DNA from: an uncultured Actinomycetes bacterium
Lineage (GTDB): Bacteria > Actinomycetota > Thermoleophilia > Solirubrobacterales > 70-9
Assembly (NCBI GenBank): GCA_946482365.1
Contig: CAMLQY010000001.1
Coordinates: 124,001 to 188,000 of the forward strand
Reading direction: 5' to 3'
DNA length: 64,000 nt
Shown: positions 22,230 to 29,758 of the stretch, piece by piece
How the letters are laid out: every line of letters starts with the position of its first letter
Numbering within the stretch: the first letter of the stretch is position 1
Notes under the pieces: model-generated
Seen by the model: the letters and a program-made list of their open reading frames with translations, nothing else
Databases searched by the model: none
What the model was told of the DNA's origin: nothing
Made by a program: the position numbers and the translations under genes

Positions 22230-23305
22230 GCGACATCGGCCCGAAGCGAATACGCACGCCCGGCATCGACGACCTTCCGGAGCCCGACGACGACGTGCGG
22301 GTCCACGACGCCCGGGCGGACCTGCCCGACGAGGACCTCGACCGCTCGCTGCGCCCACGCAGGCTCGCCGATTTCGTCAACCAGACCCAGGTCACCGACC
22401 AGCTGGCGATCTTCATCGAGGCCGCGCGCGGTCGCGAGGAGCCCCTCGACCACGTCCTGCTGGCCGGTCCGCCCGGTCTCGGCAAGACCTCGCTGGCCCA
22501 CATCGTCGCCGAGGAGATGGGGGTGCCGATGGTCCAGACCGCCGGCCCGGCGCTGGAGCGCAAGGCCGACGTCGCCTCCTTCCTCACCGCCCTGGAGCCC
22601 GGCAGCGTCTTCTTCGTCGACGAGATCCACCGGCTCGGCCGCGCGGTCGAGGAGACGCTCTACCCGGCGATGGAGGACGGCGAGCTGCCGGTCGTGCTCG
22701 GCCAGGGTGCCGGTGCCCGCACCGTCACCCTGCCGCTGCCGCCCTTCACGCTGATCGGCGCCACCACCCGGGCCGGACTGCTGACGACGCCGCTGCGGGA
22801 TCGTTTCGGTCTCTCCCACCGGCTCGAGCACTACAGCCCCGAGGACCTGGGGGAGATCGTCGTCCGCTCGGCGGGCATCCTCGGCGTCGCGATCGACGCC
22901 GAGGGGGCGCAGACGATCGCCGAGCGCTCCCGTGGCACGCCCCGGGTCGCCAACCGGCTGCTGAAGCGGGTGCGGGACTTCGCCCAGGTCAAGGAGCGCG
23001 GGGCGATCGACGCCGAGGTCGCGGCCTCCGCCCTGGAGATGCTCGAGGTCGACGCCGGCGGGCTCGACCGCAGCGACCGCGCCCTGCTCGACACGGTGGC
23101 CAGCAAGTTCGCCGGGGGGCCGGTCGGCCTCTCGACCCTGGCCGTCGCGATCGGCGAGGAGGCCGACACGATCGAGGACGTGCTCGAGCCGTACCTGCTG
23201 CAGCAGGGCCTGCTGAAGCGGACCCCGAGGGGCCGCGTCATCACCCCGAGGGCCTACGAGCACCTGGGCCTGCAGGTTCCCGATGCCGCAAGAAGCCTCT
23301 TCTAA
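22226..23305 (+). CDS. ruvB: Holliday junction branch migration ATPase RuvB
   Basis: 359 residues, AAA+ motor. Seen: [13 protein letters not shown] (family signature), Walker [11 protein letters not shown] (81-90), Walker B VDEIHRLG (131-138), sensor 1 [11 protein letters not shown] and arginine-finger region, and the C-terminal winged helix ending [16 protein letters not shown]. The N-terminus is about 20 residues longer than E. coli RuvB and acidic ([20 protein letters not shown]). Confidence 0.98.
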   Translation: MSDIGPKRIRTPGIDDLPEPDDDVRVHDARADLPDEDLDRSLRPRRLADFVNQTQVTDQLAIFIEAARGREEPLDHVLLAGPPGLGKTSLAHIVAEEMGVPMVQTAGPALERKADVASFLTALEPGSVFFVDEIHRLGRAVEETLYPAMEDGELPVVLGQGAGARTVTLPLPPFTLIGATTRAGLLTTPLRDRFGLSHRLEHYSPEDLGEIVVRSAGILGVAIDAEGAQTIAERSRGTPRVANRLLKRVRDFAQVKERGAIDAEVAASALEMLEVDAGGLDRSDRALLDTVASKFAGGPVGLSTLAVAIGEEADTIEDVLEPYLLQQGLLKRTPRGRVITPRAYEHLGLQVPDAARSLF

Positions 23306-23332
23306 AAGTCACTCTCAGTAACCTGGCGGGGG

Positions 23333-23821
23333 ATGCCGTTCTTCATCTGCCCCAACTGCGGCCACAGGGAGGCCAGCGCGGAGCGAACCGCGGGCTTCAG
23401 CACGCGTCCCAAGGGCTGCTCCAAATGCGGCTTCGGCTTCGTCTTCGAGCTGCTCGATGACTACTACCCGGCGCCGAACGCGGCCTTCTTCGTCTGCGAC
23501 CAGCAGGCCAGGGTGATCGACGCCGGCCGTGGCAGCTTCGAGCTGACCGGCCTCACCGACGAGGACGTGATCGGCCGGCCGGTGCAGGAGGTGCTCGGGC
23601 TCGAATGGCGCGAGCCGGACGAGCGCCGCGAGCCGCAGGCTGGCAACGGCGGCGACTCGGGCGACCCGATCGAAACATCGCTGGAGTGGGGAGTGCGCTC
23701 GCTGGGCAAGCGGGTTTCGGTGAACGCCGAGGGCGACCTGCCGGCGGAGGCCGTTGCCGATGTGTTCCCCGCCTACGACGACGACGGTGGGCTTCTCATC
23801 GTCCTCACGCCGGAGGGTTAG
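23333..23821 (+). CDS. Zinc-ribbon plus PAS-domain protein
   Basis: 162 residues. Seen: an N-terminal Cys4 ribbon (CPNCG at 6-10 and CSKCGFGF near 29-36) and a compact PAS-like fold (NAAFFVCDQQARVIDAGRGS, FELTGLTDEDVIGRPVQEVLGLEW). No output domain is attached, so it would act as a small sensor or adaptor. The ATG follows GGCGGGGG. It lies 15 nt before secDF, and such placement between ruvB and secD suggests co-transcription rather than a known role in secretion. Confidence 0.75.
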   Translation: MPFFICPNCGHREASAERTAGFSTRPKGCSKCGFGFVFELLDDYYPAPNAAFFVCDQQARVIDAGRGSFELTGLTDEDVIGRPVQEVLGLEWREPDERREPQAGNGGDSGDPIETSLEWGVRSLGKRVSVNAEGDLPAEAVADVFPAYDDDGGLLIVLTPEG

Positions 23822-23836
23822 GACGATGCCGGGGAG

Positions 23837-26794
23837 ATGGGCCAGATGAGGAGGATGGGACGCTGGAACCGCTTCGTCCTCGTCTTCGTGGCGGGCCTGA
23901 TCGCTGCTTCGCTGCTGGTGATCAGCTCGACCTCGACGAAGCTCGGGCTCGACCTGAAAGGCGGGGTCGAACTGATCTACCAGGGCACGCCCACCAACCA
24001 GGTCGAATCGGTCAGCGGCGAGGACATCGAGCGCTCGATCGAGATCATCCGCGAGCGAATCGACAAATTCGGCGTCGCCGAGCCCGAGGTCTCGCGCATC
24101 GGCGAGGACGGGATCGCGGTCAGCCTCCCCGACGTCAGCAACGCGCAGCGGGCGATCGACCAGGTGGGCACGACCGCCCAGCTCTTCTTCTACGACTGGG
24201 AACCGAACCTGATCGGGCAGGAGTACGCGATCGCCGGCCGTCCTGGCTCCCAACCGCCCGAAGGCGCCCTGCGGAAGGCGTCCGAAGAATGGGAAGACGC
24301 CGGCCGCAACATCGCCAAATTCGAAAACCAGCAACTGCTCTACTCCGGTGCCTTCCCCGCCGCCTACAACGCGGCCAAGCTTGCCTCCGAACAGAAGCCG
24401 GTCGAGGACTGCACGACCTGCTCGACGAGCCGGCCGCGCTTCTACCTCTTCACCGAGTCCAAACAGCATGAGCTGATCGCCGGGCCGGAGTTCGCCAAGA
24501 AGGACCTCTACCTGAAGCCGACCGGGGAGGAGCGCCCGCACAAGGGCATCGAGATCGAAGTCCCTCCGGGCACGATCGTCGTCTCCGAGCTGCCCAGCGA
24601 CCGCGGCGGCCAGGTTCTCGAGAACGGCGAGCCCGGCTGGTACGCCCTGAAGGACCGACCGGCGCTCTCGGGCCTCGAGATCACCGACCCCAAGCAGGAA
24701 TTCGACTCGGTCACCAACCAACCCAACGTCAACTTCAAGTTCACCGACGAGGGGCGCCAGGCGTTCCAGGAGGTGACCCGCACGATCGCCCAGCGCGGTG
24801 CCGCGCGGGCGATCGGCCCCGCCGCGGGAGAAGAAGCGGAACAGCTCTCCGGCCGCTTCGCCGTCGTCCTCGACAACGAAGTCAAGACCCGTCCGATCAT
24901 CAACTTCGCCGAAAACCCCGACGGGATCGACGGCCGCACCGGAGCACAGATCTCGGGTGGCTTCACCAGCATCACCGAAGCCCAGGACCTGGCGACCGTG
25001 CTGCAGATCGGCGCGCTGCCGATCAACCTGAAGCTGATCAGCCAGTCGGAGGTCTCGGCGACGCTGGGAGAACAGGCGCTGGAGCAGGGGCTGCGGGCAG
25101 GGATCATCGGGCTGCTCCTGGTGGTCGCCTTCCTGATCGTCTATTACCGCTTCCTCGGTGTGGTGGCGGTGCTCGGCCTGGCGGTTTACGCGATCTTCTT
25201 CTTCGCCCTGATCAAGCTGATCCCGATCACGATGACCCTCCCGGGCATCGCCGGTCTGATCCTGACGATCGGCGTCGCGGCGGACTCCAACATCATCATC
25301 TTCGAGCGGATCAAGGAGGAGGTGCGGGCGGGGCGCAGCATGTCCGCCGCGATCCCGGTGGGCTACAGGCGCGGGATCGCGACGATCGTCGACGCCAACG
25401 TCATCACCCTGCTCACCGCCTTCATCCTCTTCGTCCTGGCCACGGCCGGCGTCAAGGGATTCGCCTTCACGCTCGGCGTCGGCACCCTGGTCTCGCTGTT
25501 CACCGCCGTCGTCTTCACCCAGGCGCTGCTCGCCGCCTTCGGCCGCGGGCGCCTGCTCAACTCTCCGCGCTTCCTCGGCGCAGGCACCGAGGACTCGGGG
25601 CTCAGGTGGCACTTCGACTTCATCGGGGCCAGCCGCTGGTTCTTCTCGGTCTCGGGCGTGATCCTCCTCGTCGGCGCCCTCTCGCTGTCGATCAGTCAGC
25701 TCAACCTGGGAATCGACTTCGAGTCGGGCACGCGGCTCAACTTCGCCCCCGAGCAGAGCGCCACCATCGAGGAAGTGCGGGACACGCTCGACACGGCGGG
25801 GCTCGGCGACGCAGAGATCCAGGAGACCGAGGACGAGGCGTTCGGCGCCGGCTTCCAGATCCAGGCGAGCGAGCTGCAGCCGGGAGGGGTCGCCGACGTG
25901 CGGGCAGCGATCCAGGCGGATTTCGGCGTCCAGCCCGGCAGCTTCGAAAACACCAGTGTGGGCCCGACCTTCGGCGAGCAGGTTGCCCGCAGCGCGATCC
26001 TCGCGATCATCTTCTCGCTGCTGCTGATCTCCGCCTACGTCGCCTTCCGCTTCGAGGCCAAGTACGCGGTGCCGGTCCTGATCGCGGTTGCGCACGACAT
26101 CCTGATCACCGCCGGCGTCTACTCGCTCACCGGTCGCGAGGTGTCCAGCGCCACGGTGGCAGCCTTCCTGACGATTCTCGGCTACTCGCTCTACGACACG
26201 ATCATCGTCTTCGACCGGGTGCGCGAGAACGTGCCGCGCATGCCGCGCGCCGCCTTCTCGCAGATAGTCAACCGCTCGATGAGCGAGGTCTTGACCCGGT
26301 CGCTGATCACCGGCCTGTCGGCGGTCTTCCTGGTCACCGTGCTGCTGATCTTCGGCGGCGCGACGCTGCAGGACTTCGCCTTCGCGATGATGGTCGGGAT
26401 CGCCTCCGGTACCTACTCGTCCATCTTCATCGCCTCGCCGGTGCTCAACGCATGGAAGGAACGCGAGCCGAGCTTCGTGCGCAGGCGCGAGCGGATCGCC
26501 GCTGCGGTTGGGAGCGTTCCCGCCTTCGCCGACGAGCTCGAGGTCGCGCGGCTTGACGAGGAGGAGAAGGAGAGCGACGCCGAGCTCGAGGAGGAGATCG
26601 CGGCAGAGCGGGAGGAGCGACCCAAGGCCAGTGCGGTGGCGACGGTGGAGCCGGAGCCGGCGACAGATGGCGGCAAGCCCTCGAGCAATGGCGAGCCGCC
26701 GACCGCCGACCCGGATGAGGTCGCCCGGCGCGAGCGAAACGAGCGCCGGCGCGAGCGACGCCAGCAGCGACGCAAGCACGGGAGGAACAGATGA
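23837..26794 (+). CDS. secDF: Fused SecD-SecF protein translocase subunit
   Basis: 985 residues: SecD and SecF joined in one chain of about 12 membrane segments. SecDF uses the proton gradient to pull secreted proteins out of SecYEG. Seen: SecD motif GLDLKGGVELIYQ (37-49), P1 periplasmic domain, GSD-type RND motifs (GLILTIGVAADSNIIIFERI), then SecF with LNLGIDFESGTRLNF and SATVAAFLTILGYSLYDTII. A C-terminal tail of about 90 Glu/Arg-rich residues ends ERRQQRRKHGRNR and may contact ribosomes or RNA. ATG choice among 23837, 23846 and 23855 is uncertain. Most actinobacteria have separate secD and secF genes. Confidence 0.96.
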   Translation: MGQMRRMGRWNRFVLVFVAGLIAASLLVISSTSTKLGLDLKGGVELIYQGTPTNQVESVSGEDIERSIEIIRERIDKFGVAEPEVSRIGEDGIAVSLPDVSNAQRAIDQVGTTAQLFFYDWEPNLIGQEYAIAGRPGSQPPEGALRKASEEWEDAGRNIAKFENQQLLYSGAFPAAYNAAKLASEQKPVEDCTTCSTSRPRFYLFTESKQHELIAGPEFAKKDLYLKPTGEERPHKGIEIEVPPGTIVVSELPSDRGGQVLENGEPGWYALKDRPALSGLEITDPKQEFDSVTNQPNVNFKFTDEGRQAFQEVTRTIAQRGAARAIGPAAGEEAEQLSGRFAVVLDNEVKTRPIINFAENPDGIDGRTGAQISGGFTSITEAQDLATVLQIGALPINLKLISQSEVSATLGEQALEQGLRAGIIGLLLVVAFLIVYYRFLGVVAVLGLAVYAIFFFALIKLIPITMTLPGIAGLILTIGVAADSNIIIFERIKEEVRAGRSMSAAIPVGYRRGIATIVDANVITLLTAFILFVLATAGVKGFAFTLGVGTLVSLFTAVVFTQALLAAFGRGRLLNSPRFLGAGTEDSGLRWHFDFIGASRWFFSVSGVILLVGALSLSISQLNLGIDFESGTRLNFAPEQSATIEEVRDTLDTAGLGDAEIQETEDEAFGAGFQIQASELQPGGVADVRAAIQADFGVQPGSFENTSVGPTFGEQVARSAILAIIFSLLLISAYVAFRFEAKYAVPVLIAVAHDILITAGVYSLTGREVSSATVAAFLTILGYSLYDTIIVFDRVRENVPRMPRAAFSQIVNRSMSEVLTRSLITGLSAVFLVTVLLIFGGATLQDFAFAMMVGIASGTYSSIFIASPVLNAWKEREPSFVRRRERIAAAVGSVPAFADELEVARLDEEEKESDAELEEEIAAEREERPKASAVATVEPEPATDGGKPSSNGEPPTADPDEVARRERNERRRERRQQRRKHGRNR

Positions 26795-26840
26795 CCGTCT
26801 CCACGACCCCGCACGCGGCCATGAAGGCGGTCATCTAGCG

Positions 26841-27107
26841 ATGGCAATGGTCGTCTGGTTCACGATGGGTCTCGCCCTCTGGCACTTCACGGTCTTCATC
26901 CCGGACCGCTTCTGGCAGGGAATCGTCGGCGCCCTGCTCGGCGCCACGACGGGAGCCGTGATATTCGGCGCGATCGTCCAGGCCGCCTCGGGTCGGAGCC
27001 TGGGCGACACTGACCTGCTCACCGCGCTGATCGCGATCCCCGGGACGGTGCTCGGCCTCGCCGTCGTCTGGTGGGTCGGGTCGCGCGAAGAGCGGGCTGT
27101 CGAGTAG
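26841..27107 (+). CDS. Small membrane protein
   Basis: 88 residues, starting at ATG 26841. Seen: three hydrophobic segments (MVVWFTMGLALWHFTVFI, IVGALLGATTGAVIFGAIVQ, LIAIPGTVLGLAVVWWVG) and a charged C-terminus (SREERAVE). No family recognised. The 46-nt spacer from secDF holds an imperfect hairpin (GATGACCG...CGGTCATC) and a 15-codon mini-ORF that I do not call. Confidence 0.68.
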   Translation: MAMVVWFTMGLALWHFTVFIPDRFWQGIVGALLGATTGAVIFGAIVQAASGRSLGDTDLLTALIAIPGTVLGLAVVWWVGSREERAVE

Positions 27108-27116
27108 GGATTTGCC

Positions 27117-27184
27117 GGGCGCCGGGGGTGGGTCCCCGGGGCCGGCTTCGCCGGGAGTTCCCCGGGGACCCACCCCCGGCGCCC
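27117..27184. repeat. 25-bp perfect palindrome before recJ
   Basis: Arms begin GGGCGCCGGGGGTGGGTCCC and mirror exactly at 27160-27184; an 18-nt loop contains its own CCGGCTTCGCCGG hairpin. No U-tract, no match to family A or B ends; possibly a third family. Confidence 0.8.
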
Positions 27185-27242
27185 GTCGAAAGCCCTGCTT
27201 TTTACGAGCTTTATGTAGCGGGAATCCGTCTCGGGCGGTTTC

Positions 27243-27248
27243 TAGCCT
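27243..27248 (+). promoter_or_regulatory. -10 box of recJ (leaderless arrangement)
   Basis: TAGCCT begins 12 nt before the GTG start at 27255; no Shine-Dalgarno is present. Confidence 0.4.
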
Positions 27249-27254
27249 GCTTGC

Positions 27255-29744
27255 GTGGCGGAGACCCTGCGCGCATACAAGGCCGAGCCCTACTCCTACG
27301 CGGAGGCGAGAGAGCTTTCGGCTGAGCTGGAGCTGAGCGAGCCGGTGGCGATCGCATTGGTCCGGCGTGGCTACCGCACGCCAGAGGCAGCCCGGACCTT
27401 TCTGGCCGCTGACGAGTCGCACGAGCCCTACGCGTTCGAATCGATGCCCGCTGTGGTTGAGCGGGTGCTCGGTGCCGTAGAGGCTGGTCAGCGCATTACC
27501 GTCCACGGAGACTTCGACGTTGACGGGGTCTGCGCGACCTCGATCCTGGTCGGCACGCTGCGTGAGCTCGGCGCCGATTGCGACTGGCTGATCCCGGACC
27601 GGATGGCCGACGGCTACGGCTTGAGCGCAGACAACGTGCGCAAGCTGGCCGATCGCGGAACCCAGCTCGTGATCACCGCCGATTGCGGCATCACCGCTGT
27701 CGAAGAGGTGAAGCTTGCGAAGGAGCTCGGCCTCGACGTGATCGTCACCGATCACCATCAGCCTGGCGAGGAGCTTCCTGACTGTTCGATCCTCCACCCG
27801 AGCATCGATGGCTACCCGTTCGAGGAGCTCTGCGGGACCGCTGTTGCCTGGAAGTTGGCGTCTGCGTTGCGGGGGGCGCCTCGGGGGGGGTCCCCAAAAC
27901 GCTCGGCAGGAGCCTCGCTGGAGTGTTTTGGGGACCCCCCCCGAGGCGCCTGGCACGACGCTGACCTCGACCTCGTAGCCCTGGCCACAGTCGCTGACGT
28001 GGTGCCGTTGGTGGGGGAGAACCGGGCCCTCGTGAAGAAGGGGCTGGAGGAGGTGCGGCGGGCACGCAGGCCTGGGATGCGGGCGCTGCTGCAGGCGGCG
28101 AAATGCGATCCGAGTCAGTTGGACGAGGGCGATTTGGCGTTTCGGTTGGGGCCACGGATCAACGCCGCAGGGAGGCTGTATCGAGCCGACGCGGGAGTTG
28201 AGCTTTTTTTGACTGAGGACGAGGGGCGGGCCGAGGAGATTGCTGTTGAGCTGAGCAGGGCCAACGGGGAGCGGCGGGCGACCGAGCGTGAAGTCGCCAA
28301 TGAGGCTGAAGCGGCGTTGCGAGATCTGCCCGAGCACCTGCGGGAGGCACCTGGGCTGGTGCTTGCGGGCGAAGGATGGCACCCGGGCGTGATCGGGATC
28401 GTCGCCTCGCGGCTGGTTGAGAAGCACCATCGGCCCGTGGTGGTGATCTCGCTCGATGAGGACGGGAGCGGTCGGGGCTCCGGTCGCAGCATTCCGGGCT
28501 TCGACCTGCTGGCGGGGCTGGAGGCTTGCTCGGAGCATCTGACGGGGTTTGGGGGCCACAAGGCCGCCGCCGGACTGCAGATCGAAGAGTCGAGCCTTGC
28601 TGCCTTCCGCGAGGCGTTTGCCGCGCATGCGGCCAGCGTGCTTGGGCCCGAGGACCTGAAGCGGACGGAGCGGATCGATGCGATGGTGGGGGGGGCCACG
28701 ATCGGGTTGGATTTGGCCGAGGAGCTGCGTCAGCTGGCGCCGTTCGGGATGGGCAATCCCGGCGTGCGATTGCTCGTGCCGTCGGCCCGGGTCAGGGACG
28801 TGCGTTCCATCGGCGAGGGGAAGCACGCGCGCTTCAGCCTGCATAGCGGTGCCCACCGCGCTCTCGGGGTCGCCTTCGGGCGGCCCACGCTGGGGGTGGG
28901 TGAGGAGGACGTGGTTGACGTCGCCGTGCGACTCGAGGTGAACCGCTGGAACGGGGCGGTCGAGCCGCAGGTGGTCCTGCGTGAGGTCTATCCCCGTGAC
29001 AGCGGTGCGGACTCAGTCGAGGCGGAGGAGTGGTGGCGGCGCTTCGAGGCCGAGCTGGCACGCGACCCCGGCGAGTGGCCGCCGGCTCACGAGCCCTCAC
29101 CGGGAATCCACCAGCGCCGAGTCCTCGCCGGCACCAACGCCCCCGCCGCAGTGGTGGGGGAGCTCGCCTCGAGCGGAGAGAGCGTCCTCGCCCTTTGCGC
29201 GGACGCCACGCTGCGGGCGAGCATGGCTCGCGAGGGGGTACGCCTGGCGGACTACCTCGAGCTGGAACGCGATCCGAGCCTCGCCGCCGGCTTTTCCCAC
29301 GTCGTCCTCGTCGACCCGCCGCCCTTCTCCCACCTGGCCGGCCTGGCCTCGCGGGCGACCGCGGAGGGCTGCTACCTGCACCGGGCCTGGGGAGAGGCGG
29401 AGTGGCGTTTCGCCCTCAGCTCGGTCGCCGACCAACTGGCCCAGCGACCGGCTCTGGTCGCCGCCTTCCGCGACCTGCGCGAGGCCGGCGTGGCGAGCGG
29501 GGAGGACCTGCGCGAAGCGTTGCTAGGGAACGGGCCCCACCCGCGGCGGGCCGAGACGGCCGCCCGCTGCTTCCGCGTTCTGGCCGAGCTCGGTCTGGTG
29601 CGGGGAGTGCCGGAGGGGGGCGCGGGTGAGGTCGGGGTCGTATCCTCAGAGGAGACCGATCTCGAGCGCTCGGCGTCGTTTCGCGCCTTCAGCGCCCGCT
29701 ATCAGGAGGCAAGCCGATTCCTCGAAGGACAGAGACAGCCGTAG
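27255..29744 (+). CDS. recJ: Single-stranded-DNA exonuclease RecJ with in-frame palindromic element
   Basis: 829 residues, GTG start. RecJ degrades ssDNA 5'-3' in recombination and repair. Seen: motif I HGDFDVDGVCATS (84-96), TADCG, DHH motif TDHHQPG (165-171), motif IV DLVALATVADVVPL, the DHHA1 part GFGGHKAAAGLQIEE and the OB-fold region (NRWNGAVEPQVVLREVYPRD). Residues about 207-232 (GAPRGGSPKRSAGASLECFG...) are encoded by a family-A palindrome and sit in the loop just before motif IV, so the protein probably tolerates it. Beyond about residue 590 is a C-terminal extension of about 230 residues of unknown role. Confidence 0.95.
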   Translation: MAETLRAYKAEPYSYAEARELSAELELSEPVAIALVRRGYRTPEAARTFLAADESHEPYAFESMPAVVERVLGAVEAGQRITVHGDFDVDGVCATSILVGTLRELGADCDWLIPDRMADGYGLSADNVRKLADRGTQLVITADCGITAVEEVKLAKELGLDVIVTDHHQPGEELPDCSILHPSIDGYPFEELCGTAVAWKLASALRGAPRGGSPKRSAGASLECFGDPPRGAWHDADLDLVALATVADVVPLVGENRALVKKGLEEVRRARRPGMRALLQAAKCDPSQLDEGDLAFRLGPRINAAGRLYRADAGVELFLTEDEGRAEEIAVELSRANGERRATEREVANEAEAALRDLPEHLREAPGLVLAGEGWHPGVIGIVASRLVEKHHRPVVVISLDEDGSGRGSGRSIPGFDLLAGLEACSEHLTGFGGHKAAAGLQIEESSLAAFREAFAAHAASVLGPEDLKRTERIDAMVGGATIGLDLAEELRQLAPFGMGNPGVRLLVPSARVRDVRSIGEGKHARFSLHSGAHRALGVAFGRPTLGVGEEDVVDVAVRLEVNRWNGAVEPQVVLREVYPRDSGADSVEAEEWWRRFEAELARDPGEWPPAHEPSPGIHQRRVLAGTNAPAAVVGELASSGESVLALCADATLRASMAREGVRLADYLELERDPSLAAGFSHVVLVDPPPFSHLAGLASRATAEGCYLHRAWGEAEWRFALSSVADQLAQRPALVAAFRDLREAGVASGEDLREALLGNGPHPRRAETAARCFRVLAELGLVRGVPEGGAGEVGVVSSEETDLERSASFRAFSARYQEASRFLEGQRQP
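27875..27950. repeat. Palindromic element, family A, copy 2 (inside recJ)
   Basis: 76 nt: outer arms GGCGCCTCGGGGGGGGTCCC and its mirror image around the family-A core (CCCCAAAACGC ... CGGCAGGAGCC ... GAGTGTTTTGGGG). It is translated without stop in the recJ frame. Confidence 0.88.
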
Positions 29745-29758
29745 CGAACCGGGAGCTC

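Noticed and set aside
23315..26779. A 1154-codon open frame on the minus strand opposite secDF
   Set aside because: It is fully antisense to secDF, whose motifs are certain; the translation is low-complexity Arg/Asp/Leu-rich as expected from the complement of GC-biased codons.
26791..26838. 15-codon mini-ORF (MTVSTTPHAAMKAVI) overlapping the secDF stop
   Set aside because: ATGA overlap is suggestive, but it coincides with an imperfect hairpin and has no evident homology or function; too short to support.
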